NCBI GenBank assembly: GCA_963971225.1
Contig: OZ020268.1
Coordinates: 58,961,900-59,025,899 of the forward strand
Source: Melieria omissa
Taxonomy: Eukaryota > Arthropoda > Insecta > Diptera > Ulidiidae
DNA length: 64,000 bases
Direction: 5' to 3'
The notes beneath the pieces were generated by a model, which saw only the letters and a list, made by a program, of their open reading frames with translations, ran no database searches and was not told the origin of the DNA. Shown here in pieces: positions 1 to 12,377 of the stretch. Made by a program: the position numbers and the translations under genes. How positions within the stretch are numbered: position 1 is the stretch's first letter; each line of letters starts with the position of its first letter.

Positions 1-2102
1 AACTTGTTGTTGTTATAGAATAAGCCTAGTCTCTATAATATTCGACCAGTGTCCCTTGTCAGTTGCCGCAATCAGTGTTTTGCCTATGCAGCGTCTAAGC
101 CTTGATCCAGCAAATCCAAAACTAGTAGCTCAGTTTTGCGTAATTTCCAACGTTGATCATTGGAAAATGATAAAAACGCGCATTTGTTTTAATTGCATTC
201 TTAGTATTCGCTGTGCGCTAACTGCAAATTCGAATTATGGTATAATTGCCGCACAAAAATCACGCACAGCAATTAAGCTGAACCTAAGCCAAGAATGCCG
301 CATAATTAGTTAGAAAATTTAGTAGTGACATGCAAAAAGCACATTCGAGTTGGTAGAGGCGGGGGAAGCACTGCTAAATATGGCTGGATGCTGCTGACGC
401 TGCAAAATTTCCCACCCACTATGCCGCGCACACGAGTTCAATAAACTGCGCCGCAAAGCTTTTCGCCGTCAGCTGCTTTTCGATTTAATTAATTTGCATT
501 GGTGCCCAAGTGCAGCGCTTCAATGCGCCACCGCACGACCAGCTGGCAGCCGTAGCACGCGTTGGCACTTTTTTTACAAGCACGCCGGCGCAGCTATTGC
601 GGCCCAATAAAATAAAAAATTAATTAACTCAGTCAAAGTTTACGCTCAGCTCAATGAAGCTCAGCTCAGCGGAGCTCAACGCAGTGGAATTAAGACACTT
701 GAGGAGCGCACGTGGCTTCACGAAGCAGGCTGGCTGCCTAGTTGACATATTGCAGGCGCTATGAAAAAATTGTTTAGCAGCTGAAGCATTCTAATTTTAG
801 TTTAAAGAAAGTAATTGGAAAACATTCCTTTAAAACTTGTGTTATAAAACCAGTGGACATATTGTTTGAGGCTAACACAGTTATATCCAATTTAAAGATC
901 AAAGAGCGCTCTTTGAATCAAAAAAGCATAGGTAACACATGGGGTGGGAGAATGACAGTAGTAATAAGGGAAAGGAGAAGCGATATGTCCAAAGGTAGGA
1001 TGTATGTGCCAAGGAAGTTTAGAAGTCGCAAACTGTTTAGGCATTTCAGCCGATGGCCAAAGTCGCCAGTGCTTCTGTAATATTTGTATAATAATTTATT
1101 ATTGCACAAATAAAATAAATAAAAAAATAATAATAAAATAAATATGTTTAGGCGTTTAGGATTCTGAGTGTGCATGTGAGCTATGGAAAAGTTGAAGGGG
1201 AAATTTAGTAAAAAGCTGAAGCATCTTAGTAGAAGTGGTGTGCACCGATTGCTGTTGAAGTGTTGCATATTTAGCCATCTTTTGGCTGTCAAAATTAGCT
1301 TTTGTAATTTACAGAAACTTAGTTTAAAAAAAATATTTATAAGTCAAAGCCTTTCCCTTGCATCTTTCTTTCACTTCTCCTTCTTTCAAGCATTGTAAGC
1401 GTTACTTATAAACTTGATTTCATTTCCTTTCTTTCCACCCACCACATTGTAGCCGTTCTGTAGAGTGCATGGGAAACCGCAGAACAATTTCGATCGATGA
1501 GAAAATCCCCCACAACTCTTTGTCGGCATGTTTACATTACAAATAAATAAAAAAAAAACCAATCATTTATGCAAACAAACACTTTGAATTCCATCATTGC
1601 TCTCAGCCATTTTCAATACAAAAAACATTCTCAAACTAATAGTTTGCGCAATCGAAGAATCGCTTTCAACTTGAGCAGAGAGCTGACGTTGTGCAATGAA
1701 AGCTGGTACGTGCGGCATTGTTTCTTGATTCTCTCAGCAACCAATTTTGTTCTGGCGGTTGTCGTTCTTCTTCTTGCTGTCGTTGTTGGCGCGTATTTGA
1801 AGTGCTGAAGCACAACACAGCACAGTATAGCACGTTGTATTGTATATATAAGCGCCGATAAAGACACTCGGCAAGTTTATTCGCCCGACACTAGCTAGAG
1901 AGGCAATATTGACAATCGGCAATTGTGCGACAATTGTGAGACAATCGACAGGGCCCTAAAATGACAATAACAACGCGTTCGCTGCAGGAAGCGGCAGCGT
2001 AATTTCGTCAAAGGTGCACCAACAGACTTGAGAACAAGTCAAATTTCGGTTATTAAAAACCGGGAGCAGCAAATAGAGATCTGGTTTTACTCTAATCAAA
2101 AG

Positions 2103-2105
<3 letters not shown>
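1..2105. other. Intergenic DNA, no gene recognised
   Basis: No exon with convincing splice sites or a known domain was seen. The stretch is typical dipteran intergenic or intronic DNA with A-rich runs near 1085-1145. A TATA-like motif (tatataagcg) lies at about 1845-1855, but nothing downstream proves a transcription start. Confidence 0.4.

Positions 2106-2106
<1 letters not shown>

Positions 2107-2138
<32 letters not shown>
2107..2138. repeat. (TG)n microsatellite
   Basis: About 16 uninterrupted TG dinucleotides, followed by GGGTGGGTG. A CAG/CAA-rich tract follows at 2190-2275, the kind common in fly leaders and introns. Apparent ORFs across it are low-complexity and not genes. Confidence 0.9.
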
Positions 2139-2146
<8 letters not shown>

Positions 2147-2279
2147 CATTTGTGGCGGCTATTATGTGGCGTGCAAGACGGATAGACAATTACCAGCAGC
2201 AACATTGCAGCAACAACAAGAACAAAAATTCCAATAACCATAACAACAACATAAGCAGCAACAAGAGCATTGGCCGTAA

Positions 2280-3245
2280 ACAGCGCAATGGCAATGGGTA
2301 AACAAATTCTAAGTATTTACAATTAGTTAATGACAATTGAAATAAAATCGAAGCATTAATTAATGTGTGAAAATGTACGCCAAATCGATTAGTCATTGTT
2401 TGAAGGCAAAGTGTCGTAAAGTCTCAATGATTTTTCAATAAAAATATCTCAAGAAATAATTATGGCTTCGGCTGTAAACAATCGAATGGCGCAAAAATTC
2501 GCTTGGCCCCGTTTGCCGTTAATGTGAAAATTGGCCTCTAGTGCAGGCAATCAAAAGCGATGCCATGGCGTCGCACTCGGTGTGTGTGTGTGTGGTTGCG
2601 TGGGTGTGTGCCTTGGAAATTGTCCAAGAATGTTAAAAATTTAAAAGCAAATACACGACGTACTACGTTGCGTTGGTTTACTGCAGAAGAAAAGTCAACA
2701 AGTCGATTTTGTTGCTGTTTTAACAGCTGGCGGCGCTGCACAGTGGGATAATATATAAGTAAAGTGCCGATTATTTCGAAAACGAAAAATAAAAATACAA
2801 ATATGTTTTTGGTGGATAAAATTCTGCTTCACTACGTGAAAGAGTTGTTGCAAAATAGTTTACCGTTTTCCCGCAACGCACTCTAAAAGTTGACATTTCT
2901 CTTCAGTTTTTGTGCTAACAGCGATAAACGCGTTTTTTCCTTTACTTCAAAACGATTTCTTTTTATGAATTTCAAAAAGTATTTAAAAATGAATTGCACC
3001 CTTCATGTTCAGGTATTTCGGTTCAGTAATGCAGTGTTTTGTTTTGTTAAAAAATGTTTATAAATAATTTCTATTTGCAAAATAATTTTTTTTAAATTAC
3101 TTATTTTTTGGATGAACTAAATAAGCAAAAGGTTTTGTTGTTGTTTTTATGGTTTTTTCAAAATACAGAATTATCTGCATCAATAAAAGAAATCGATGAA
3201 GACTTGAATAAACACATTCACACCATTTTATGTTCACTAGAAAGA
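2280..3245. other. Intergenic DNA, nothing identified
   Basis: AT-rich sequence with a short TG run near 2580-2593. Neither strand shows a gene or a structured repeat that I can support. Confidence 0.4.
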
Positions 3246-3565
3246 CAGCCGCCGTGGCTCAGTTGGTTAGTGCGCGGTCCAGCGAGTCGCATGCAGAGCG
3301 ACGCAAGTTCGAATTCTGCATGTAGTAACACCTAAAAAAATAACGGGAAACTCGTTTTCTCTTTCGGTGGCTGTCCTCTCAGCTGGAAATGGCAAACCTC
3401 TGAGAGTAAAAATTGCCTATGAAAAAAGCTCCCAACCTGCCGTTCGGAACCAGCATAAAAACTTTAGGTCCCTTCCACCCGCGTACAAATTTACACGCAC
3501 AACACGGGTGGTTGCGGGAAGCTAGGCCTTAGTCTCGCGTAAGCGGGCTGTCGTGCCAATCAATT
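3246..3565 (+). mobile_element. tRNA-derived SINE, copy 1
   Basis: The 5' head contains an A-box-like TGGCTCAGTTGG and a B-box-like GTTCGAATTC, the split internal RNA polymerase III promoter of tRNA-derived SINEs. The body is shared with eight other copies in the window and ends in GTGCCAATCAATT. This copy lacks the (ATT)n tail and I see no clear target duplication, so it is probably an older insertion. Confidence 0.85.
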
Positions 3566-3748
3566 GCACAGGGCAACAAATTTCGACTTTTGGTCGGCTT
3601 TTCTGGGTTTGACATCAGTTCTAGGGTAATTAGGTACCGCTGATTTCGAATCCGCAAACCGTTTTTAAAACTTAGTTTCCGTTTTCGCAAAAAATGGGCG
3701 TGTCACTTTTTCGGATTTTCCCTGTCTTTTTTCACGTTTGGGATTATA

Positions 3749-4436
3749 CAGGGGTGTCGCAGAAACCGAGTCGGAATTGCCTTGTTGCCGGAATTGAAAA
3801 TCAATTCTGATTTCAAATGGTGTCATGAAAACTGCTCGGTTTTGCCTCCTTTCGAACAAAAACAAAACCGATTTTCGAATTAGCTGTTATGTCAAATGAA
3901 ATATTTTGCTCAAAAATAAGAAAATAAATTAACAACAATATGAGTTCCGGCGTTTTGTCGTTTTTGTTATTTGAGGAAGAGTGCTCCTTGAAGTTGAAAA
4001 GGAAAATCCTTAGGGACCATAGCAATCCTTTGGAGCTACCTGAATCGGTGTAAGTGCAAACTTGATTCTTGTTGCGCTTGCTTACCAACTAAGCTTATTT
4101 ATTTCTCAGATTTATATCCCACTACCGTTCAACAAGGAGGCATTTTTGCCAGTGTTGGATGCAGTGCAGCCGCATTTGGGTGCGTCATCGATCCCAGCTT
4201 CACGAAATATCAGCCAGCACACAGAAAAAATCACAGTTTCATGAATCTGCACAAAATTCTCTTATCGGTTTGATTCCAATAACCAAACCGATTAAGTCAT
4301 GGCCTACGACACCTAAAACAGATTCAAAATCGATTCGAAAATGAAATCGATAAAATTGAAATGCACGACACCGAAATGAAATGTTTGTCAGTTTTGAAAC
4401 TGATTCCGACAACGATTGGATTCCACGACACCCCTG
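3749..4436. mobile_element. hAT-like MITE with CAGGGGTGTCG termini
   Basis: Perfect 11-bp terminal inverted repeats, CAGGGGTGTCG at 3749-3759 and its complement at 4426-4436, enclose 688 bp. CAGGGGTGTC-type ends are characteristic of hAT non-autonomous elements. CGACACC motifs recur near the right end like subterminal binding repeats. No transposase is encoded. The 8-bp flanks (ggattata, ataatttc) do not match, so a target duplication is not demonstrated. Confidence 0.65.
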
Positions 4437-5000
4437 ATAATTTCTAAACCAATAAACCGGTTGACATGGTTTTCTCTTTGTGGCATTTACAACACCTCAC
4501 GGCTTCTTTTCCAATGTAATTTATTTTTATAAGTTTTACGATTTCGCGGTAATTGGACCTCAAAGTCGGAAAATATGGAATTTCAAGGCGTTTTCTTGGA
4601 TGGTCAAAAACATGCACATTTTTCTTAAAACTATCAATGAGTTAAGTGTTAAATGAAAGCGGAAACATCAAATAATACAACACAGCCAAATTATTTGGCG
4701 TGGTTCCCATTCTTATCGAAATAATAGGAAAAATGTACCATCGTGATCTTCATCACTTTTCATACTTTTTCCTTAAAAAATCAACCGCAAACGGCCGCAA
4801 ATCATATCGCCTGCTTTTTTTCCAATCGGCCAACTGTCGGAAGAGGCTCAAGAAGCACGGAATACATATTTCAAGTGTTGCAGGGACAATTTTTTACGAA
4901 AGTGGACTAAAAAAATACCATTGAAAATATTTTTAATAGATGCATGCCCAATGCATCCAACCGAACATGACAGAACCAGGTTCGATGAACGCATAATTTC
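4437..5000. other. Intergenic DNA, no gene recognised
   Basis: AT-rich sequence between the hAT-like MITE and a mariner relic. A 74-codon open frame at 4700-4924 has no recognisable domain and is not called. Confidence 0.35.
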
Positions 5001-5002
5001 GC

Positions 5003-5227
5003 GTTTTGGTGATGCCAATTGACTTTTTTCTTTGGGGCTACACGAATGACAAAGTCTATGCAGACAATCCGCAGACTCTGGAGCATTTGAGGGACAACAT
5101 ACGTGCAGTTCTTGGCGCCTTACAGCCTGCTATATGTAAAAAAGTCATCGAAAATTACCTAAAAAGAATCGAGGTGTGCCAGGCTGCTCGTGGCGGTCAT
5201 TTGAATGATGTCATATGCCATTACTAA
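5003..5227 (+). pseudogene. mariner-like transposase C-terminal relic
   Basis: The frame opens with FFLWGYTNDKVYADNPQTL and continues to a natural stop about 70 codons later. This motif is the block after the third catalytic aspartate of mariner-type (DDE/D) transposases. The N-terminal DNA-binding region and the first two catalytic residues are absent. A polyadenylation-like AATAAAG follows at about 5254. A sister relic lies at 38055-38366. Confidence 0.7.
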
Positions 5228-5389
5228 TGGCACAAACCAAATATTATTTTGATAATAAAGTTTTATCAAAATTCAAATTTTAATTGATTTTTTTCGTTAT
5301 TTACTTTTTCGGCTCATGATGAAAAATCCTGTATATTCCTGTATATCCTGCCAAAAGTTGCTAACTATGGAGTTGATACTAATAAGGAA

Positions 5390-5480
5390 TGATATATTAG
5401 TGATGGTGAGGCTTATAATGTTGATGATGAAGATTATAATGATGATAATCATCATCATAATGATGATATTGAATTGACTG
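5390..5480. repeat. GAT/ATG-rich simple sequence
   Basis: Impure repeats of GATGAT, AATGAT and ATCATC. No gene function is apparent. Confidence 0.5.
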
Positions 5481-5993
5481 CAAGATGTGTGACTGAAATG
5501 TTTCAATTAAACTTTTCAAATTAACTTTCATAAGAAATGTGCAAGATTTATCTTTTGTATTTTAGTTTTTTACCGTTTTTTAGAACAATTTACACTAATA
5601 ACCAAAAACATTTGTTTTTTACTTTCTAATATTCGATTAACTAAACCTAATAGTTATTTCATATCTAAATAGCCTCGGTGAGTTAATCGGCATCAATTGC
5701 CCCACTGTGCGCTGGTTGGTTGACATATTTTCGAGTCAAGTTGGGTTGGTATTGAAATAAAGCTAATTGGGCCTGCTGGTAACATGTTAGTGGACAATAT
5801 AACAATTGACATGAAAACATTTAATAAAGGAGATAGTTTTGCTTTCGTGAAGAATCTATACAAATTTTGATATGACCATAGAGTAACCTCATTGACTGAT
5901 CAGCAAGCCACATGTTAAGCTAAGCTAAGGACTGGTCTGTTAGGCAAAACTTGAAACGTTTCAAATGTCTAAAATCCTCTTAATTCAGTTATA

Positions 5994-6612
5994 TAGGGTG
6001 TTTTTTTTAGAGGTTTGTTTTTCGAATAGAGATAAAACTGGCATTTTGTGGTTAAATCTGGCAACTCTAATGTCATTTATGTTCACTTTGGTTTGCCATT
6101 TCATCATGAACAGGTTGACAAAAGAACAACGCTTGCAAATCGTGCAAATTTATTTCGAAAATAATGGTTCAGTTCGCGAAGTTTACCGCAAGCTCCGTCC
6201 ATTTTATAGTCGACATAATCGTCCATCAGAGCAAAATCGGTCCATCCATCGGTTAACCATGGGCCGTTTTCGCACTACGTTTACTCTATGTGATAATACG
6301 CATCCGCAGAGACGTCGAACAGTGCGCACCGAAGAAACAATTGCCGCTGTAGAGCAAAATGTTGAAGAGGACCCGAATGAATCGATTCGCCACCGTGCAC
6401 AGCAATTGGAGCTTTGTCCATCAACTTTAAAAATTGGACCTGTAGAATTGGCTTTATTCGAGCCAGCCGCGGCGGCCACATGCCCGAAATCATATTTAAA
6501 CATTAATGGCATAAAATTATCCTTCCAATAAAGCCAAATTGATGGACATTAAAACGATTTTCTTGTGTTTTATTTCAATTCGAAGTTCTATACCTCTAAA
6601 AAAAACACGCTA
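5994..6612 (+). mobile_element. Internally deleted mariner-like element with TIRs
   Basis: Inverted termini AGGGTGTTTTTTTTAGAGG (5995-6013) and AGCGTGTTTTTTTTAGAGG (complement of 6593-6611) match at 18 of 19 positions and are flanked by TA, the usual mariner target. Inside, a frame starting LTKEQRLQIVQIYF at about 6112 encodes the N-terminal helix-turn-helix region of a mariner-type transposase, with a conserved RTEETIAAVEQNV block. The catalytic core is missing, and the frame runs into unrelated C-terminal sequence before the right TIR. Non-autonomous derivative. Confidence 0.8.
6107..6531 (+). pseudogene. Transposase N-terminal HTH fragment in the mariner-like element
   Basis: The methionine at about 6107 precedes the helix-turn-helix region. 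Recognisable coding similarity ends near 6435, after the motif QQLELCPSTLK. The frame then continues through non-homologous sequence to a stop at 6531. The DDE/D catalytic domain is deleted, so this cannot be an active transposase. It could be a DNA-binding-only product, but nothing shows that it is expressed. Confidence 0.6.
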
Positions 6613-8791
6613 TAGATGGTCCGAAAACCAAATAGAACTTAACAAAAACAAACCATTATCAAAATTTTCTACTAAAAACACTCATATCTAGTTATATTTC
6701 TAACTTCAACTTTTATTGGAGACAACAGTAAGGAAAATTTCCCATCTACACTTTTATAAAACTACAAAAAAAAAACTAGTTTCGACCAAACCTTAACAAT
6801 TGTAAGCTTAAGTTTCGACCAAACCTCAACAACTTTTAGCCAAAACCAATTATAAAATATACATATATCTGAAATAAGCCGATTTCTATGTCGATCAATC
6901 AATCGCTTGTCTTGCTCAGCAGACATCATATCAAAACCGCCATTACTATCTCGACAGGCCATTGTCGATTTGGACTTCATACCAACAACAACAGATTGGG
7001 TCTAGACAGTTGGGACTTTGGCCAGAATTGCCAACATTAAGAGGAAGATTAGACTATAAGCCACCTTCTCTGGCACTGTACGGCACTGAAGATGAAAATT
7101 CTTAGGTTCCCCCATCTTCGACAACTTAAAAAACTTCAGTTCAGTCAACATCAATGAGTTGCTAGGGCTCATTCACAATCCAAATTAGCTTTTATAGGCT
7201 CTCTGATTTGCAGTAAGACAAATAAATTTCTCCTTGCGTAGCCTTCGGCAAGTCAGATCGCCAGACAGCCACTTTAACCTAATCTAACCTAACTTACTGA
7301 ACTGTCAATTGCATTCAATTCGTTTTATAGCGTATTTATAGCGAGTTTCCATAACTACGCAACAAAAACGACATAAAGTCGCCTCTACAGAAGCGATACG
7401 ATTATTTTCACATTCACACTCTTTTGTTTATTCCTTATCGGCCAACATTCATTAACAGCCGATAAGCAACCATGTGATCGCAAGATTTATTGACGGATTT
7501 CCGAACAAAATTGTGAAAATTTCACCCACGCTACCAATCAGCTGCGTACTTGTCAAATTGCCAACTGAACTCTTACAACAATATTGAGCAAAGCAAATAT
7601 CAACGATGAACTGCTTTCTTCATTCATACAACAAACAAACCTTCTATCGTCTGAGCGTTTATTGTCGCGCAATTAGAAATTCCTAGTTTGTTGTTGTAGC
7701 GATGATAAAAGCCAGTCGTCTGCTCGTTGCATTTCTTTGGCTTTCGATTGGACGTTGAGGAAGTCAGTGCCGGCCGGCATATCATTTCCTGTGAAAAATG
7801 TGTCAGCACCAAATCACAATTTCGGCTCAGACGGCTAAAAATAAAGCATGCGCTCAATTCTGTTTACAAATATTTGCCCCTTGCGCCTTTGTTGCTTTAT
7901 ATGTTTACAAACGCCGCAACGTGAGTGCCGACTGCGAGTGAGTACTCGTATGCGTGGAATTGCTTTACAACGCTGCCGGCGGTGGATAGCGAACGCTAGT
8001 CGGCCCCACATGTGAACGTGCAAATGTGTAGCGTGCATTCCGGCATTCATATGGTTTTGCTGGCACTCGAACGCAATTTGCAGACAATTTAACAATATTG
8101 TAACAACAAAAGGAAATTACAGATAATTTTTTGTTGCTTTTGAATTGTCGTTTTAAGACGTCGCCTGTTAGTCTTCTGGGCAGTCCTAGTCTGTCAGCCT
8201 TATTAGCTTTCCTGCCAGTCCTACAACTCATCTAAGTCTCAATATGAATTTCAGCTTCATCCTTATTGTGAATCTTACATCTATTCATCTAGTCTTCAGC
8301 TGAGTTTCAGTCTTGAGAAAGCTTCCAGTATTCCAATATATCTATTCATAATCTTTTGAGCTCATTTATACATATTTTACCGTACTTACACCCAACTTTT
8401 AATGTTGTTTTTTGACTCAAGGTGGGGATTTTTACTACTCCTTCTTCTATCAGACACTCCTCCCATATTCTACTCTTTCGCTTTACTTTCACTTTTCCAC
8501 TATAACACTTTTAAATTCACATATTTTATGATATTCCCCTCATCCTCCTTCACTTTCGTATTCGCACCCTTCTATACTATTTGTTGCATTAAAAACTAAA
8601 TTCTAATTCTACTAAATTCAATAAAACATTTTATATTCGTTTTTTAATGCAAGAAATTATCATTATCCCAACTTTGGCAAATTTGCCTTCTTACTTTTCT
8701 TCTGGTGGACTTGACTTACTTACTTACTTTTTGCGGTTCAGTTGTCATAAATCAATTATTTTCAATTATTTTTAGCTCTCAGTGCAGTTAT
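6613..8791. other. Intergenic DNA, no gene recognised
   Basis: The stretch has several short open frames but no recognisable domain. A short hydrophobic reading from the ATG at 7701 (MIKASRLLVAFLWLSIGR, then stop) resembles a signal peptide, but no splice donor precedes the stop, so it is not called as an exon. Confidence 0.35.
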
Positions 8792-10116
8792 AAGGTCTGT
8801 TTGGGAACTTTTCCAGTAAAAATTATCCAGTAAAAAATATCAGGAGGATAAGCCAGGTTACGCTCCCAAAAATTAAACTATCGAAAAAAGTAAACAACTT
8901 GGTTACACCAGTGATACTTCGCACACTCACAATGTACACAAAAAATTGTGTAAATAGGAGGGTTAAAGAAAGAAACAGCTGATCTAAAAGTTTCGTTTGA
9001 GGTTTGAACAGTGTGCTTCCTTCTACCACATATGTGGTAGATCTACCACATTTATTTTTAAAATCAAGTTTCTACCACATCTACCACGGAGGGCTTAAAA
9101 TCTACCACATTTTTGCGGAACCAACCTATTACTCCAAGTAAATAAGAGCTTTATGTTGTAAAATTTATGTTAGGGCTGCATTGAACATTATAAGTGAAAA
9201 TGTCCAAAAAAAATTTATGTGGTATCACTTCGAAAGCAGTGCACTACAAATAGTTGACAGTTTGACAATTGGTTTGGCGGCAGGTGCAATTAAAATGAAA
9301 AAACTTTCTAAAAAGATGAATAGTTTTTGCCTTTATATTTTAGTAACGTTTAGTTTTTTATATCGCATGGCGATGGCAATGCGCTTGGACGGGACGAAGT
9401 TTTACCACGCGAAGTTGTGCCTGCTGCTAAAATTTGCAGCAAAAAAGAAAAAAAAAATAGTCAACAATACAAAAACAATGGGAAGAAACAAGGCACAGGT
9501 TAAAGTGCATAGAAGAACGTAAAATACAATTAATGTACAAATACAATGAAATACAATAAATGTACAAATGCAATAAAATACAATTAATGTACAATAAAAA
9601 AAAATTTACCACATTTCATTCAAATCGACCCCATTTTTTTCACTGAGTCTACCACATAAATGAAAAATTAAGTAAGCACACTGGGTTTGAAGCGGTAGAG
9701 AAACTTAAGTTTAGTCAAACTTTTAAAGCAAAAGGCAAATGTTCGTTGGGCTCAATCTGCGATTTTTCCCTTTCAGCTGCAGCAGGAAAAGCTTAGCAAG
9801 ACGGTTGTGAGTCAGCAGACTTGCGAAAGCACAAATTCTTTGCTGGTTTAATTTGCCTCCAAATGTTTGCAATAATTATTTGTCTTTGCAGTCGATCATA
9901 TGGCAGCCAGTCATATATTTTTCTTGTTCTTCTTCTTACTGGCTAAAAGTTACTGGACAAAATTTCTCCAGTAAAAACTTGCAAGCTCTCACGAAATGAA
10001 CTGTCACTTTTCGCTCTCCGTTTCTCTCTTGTTGCAATAGATTTGGCGTACACAAACAGGATCCAGTAAAAATTTGCACAAATTCGTACAAATTATCCGT
10101 ACCGACTCAGACTTAT
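8792..10116. mobile_element. TA-flanked MITE (AGGTCTGTTTGG family), interrupted
   Basis: The sequence is closely similar along its length to the element at 60383-61049. Shared internal blocks include CAGTCGATCATATGGCAGCC and AACAGGATCCAGTAAAAATT. The left end AAGGTCTGTTTGGG and the degraded right end (complement AAGTCTGAGTCGG) correspond to the clean TIRs of the other copy. The copy is split by a 675-bp hAT-like element at 9009-9683; without that insert it is about 640 bp. No protein is encoded. Confidence 0.75.
9001..9691. mobile_element. hAT-like non-autonomous element with 8-bp TSD
   Basis: The element spans 9009-9683. Its ends CAGTGTGCTTCCTT and (complement of the right end) CAGTGTGCTTACTT form inverted repeats. 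The 8-bp flanks are identical, GGTTTGAA at 9001-9008 and 9684-9691, and the uninterrupted sister MITE shows the empty site. An 8-bp duplication is the hAT hallmark. CTACCACAT is repeated several times near both ends and includes a palindrome TACCACATATGTGGTA. A 113-codon frame at 9181-9522 does not look like hAT transposase. Confidence 0.85.
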
Positions 10117-12120
10117 AATAACTGAGCAAAGTGACGCATAGAAATTCCCACATTCGTCACACATTAATGATTTAAGCCGATTAACATGGAATTTGATACC
10201 TAAGTGCATACAATACGCAAGTCCACAAACGTATTTAGTTGACAAATTAGCAGTTGGCGACGCGGCGTGCCATGCCGAAAAGATTTATGACAGGGAATTC
10301 CAGCAACAAATACACACAGAAACCATAATTTAAACTATTTAGCTAGTCGCCGTTATATTCCTAAATTTCATATTTCTCAATTTCCTCGTTATTTCCAATG
10401 GCTTTGCGGTTATACTGCAAGTTTGTTTACCCATATTCCAACAATGCTAAATTACGCACACATTAGCATTTAATGACGACATAAACGTCAGAATACTTTG
10501 AATGCCTTACTCCAAATACAATACATACATACATAGATACATTTGTGTATACACAATTACGAGTTATGGTTGAACACTGAACATCTGTAAGCAGCAATTA
10601 AAATCTGCTCGCAGTTAGAATGGAATACAAAAACTGCCAGCTGTGAATTGCAACCTTTCGTTAGTCATGAAGTTTATCTTTGCAAATACGATTATCTTTA
10701 TAGGAGCCATTAGCTTGGCCAACACGTCTGCGAACCCATAAGTATTTGATCACATCAAATAAAGCCTTGGGATTTTCGCTCACAGTTTCAGGAAATATGG
10801 TAATTTCAGTTTGTAAATCATTTATCGAGAATTTGAGCGCTAAGTGTTGAGTAAATTTCAAGTAAATTTGAGCAAACAAGTGTCTAAAGTAGATGTAGTT
10901 CGGCGAAGGCAAACTAGATTCAAACAGAGACGTTTAAGAGCTCATTTAGGGATCGTAAAGAAAATTCTTTCAAAAGCACATTCTTTCAAAACTCTTTTTT
11001 CTCTCTGGCACTGCAAGTGCACTAATGTGTTTAAAAAAACAATAAACATTTTAATAACAATAAGCAAATGTCCACAAATGCTGTGCATTGCAACGAGTCG
11101 CGTGCGCCTGTGTGTGTGCTAAATAAAACAACAAACATGAAAACAACTCACGAAGCAATAAATACATATATATTGTGTATAATTGATAACAGTTGTAAAC
11201 GTTGTAACTAGAGTTGGGCAATCTAGCTCACTTAGGTGACCATGGAGTCTAGTTCAATTCACTTAAGTGAACTAGTTCACTAGTTCGTTTAGTTCAATTA
11301 GTTCACATATGAAATATGAAAAAAAAAAATTTCCCTCCAAGAATTACAAAGTTTTATTCAAAGATAACAAAGTATAAAGAGTTTCAACAAATATATATGT
11401 ATATACTGTATAAAATAAATAAGTTTGTACTTCAATCACATTTTTTAATATATAACTTAAAGTCTTTTTAGCAAAGGACTAACCTACACATATGACACAT
11501 TTCTGTTTTACATGTTGTTGTGTAAAAACATTAGTTGTTCAACCTTGGTTGACTTTAACAAAGTACGAGTGTGTTTGGCGGCATAATGACAGCAAATATT
11601 GTACACAAATGCAATGCTATTACACTATAACGGTAGACATGGTAATGCTGCTTGTTGTTGGGTTTTATTAAATTGCCCATTGTTGTTGGTGCCCATACGT
11701 ACTTATTATGCACACAGACAAGAGCAGCAATATTTTGTTCCTTTTGTTAAGATTAATTTCCATTAATTTATGACAACTCGGCTGCGATAATTATCAATGT
11801 CAATGACAATGTTTGTGCGTCGGCGCTGATTCTGTCTGGACGTTTACTAACAATTTTTAGCGGCGCAATTTGACAGGCAAACGACAAATAGCGGTGACCT
11901 TAATGTGCGCGCAGTTACAATGTTTTTCACTTTTGGATTTAAACATTGAAATTAATAGAATAATTTTTGTATTAATTAATTTTATAAATATTGCAGGGAC
12001 TTAATTATTAGAAGTTTTTAAGAAATTGTTAAGTTGTTGGTGGAAATTCGGTTCGTTTTGCGTTTATCAATTTAAAACAATTAAAAATTAATATCATATC
12101 CAAACATAAACATAAAACAT
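10117..12120. other. AT-rich intergenic DNA
   Basis: No gene was recognised. At 11210-11320 short AGTTCAC/GTGAACT motifs repeat, including a palindromic CTTAAGTGAACTAGTTCAC tract. These resemble the subterminal repeats of a decayed hAT-like element, but no matching second end was found. Confidence 0.35.
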
Positions 12121-12149
12121 ATCCAAAATGTAGTAATTCATTGTAAATT

Positions 12150-12345
12150 TTTTTCAAAATAATAGTTATCGGCAACGTACACGAAAAAAATCACAAAGAA
12201 GAGTTATGAAGCAACGTAAAAAAACAATTTCTCAAAAATAATAATTATCGGTACCGTAAATTAAAAAAATTATAAATAAAAGTTATGAAGCAATGTAAAA
12301 ACAAAAAACCCAAAATAATAATTATCGACAACAAAAAATATACTT
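12150..12345. repeat. Degenerate minisatellite, about 80-bp period
   Basis: Three imperfect units share AATAATAATTATCGGCAACG followed by AAGAGTTATGAAGCAACGTA, beginning near 12160, 12238 and 12313. The last unit is shortened. Confidence 0.65.
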
Positions 12346-12377
12346 GTTACTTATAAGAGTTATTATGCAACTCAAAA

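Noticed and set aside
2028..2301. ORFs with Cys-Val or Gln/Asn runs
   Set aside because: Translation of the TG microsatellite and CAA/CAG tract.
3246..3330. tRNA gene at the SINE head
   Set aside because: A and B boxes are present, but the same sequence heads many dispersed copies with target duplications, so it is a SINE promoter and not a tRNA gene.
4700..4924. 74-codon ORF upstream of the mariner relic
   Set aside because: Could be upstream transposase sequence, but no motif supports it.
7701..7757. Signal-peptide-like first exon for the exchanger gene
   Set aside because: The reading stops before any GT donor, so it cannot join to the exon at 22216.
9181..9522. 113-codon ORF within the hAT-like element as transposase
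   Set aside because: No hAT motifs; Lys/Leu-biased sequence; the element is too short to encode a full transposase.
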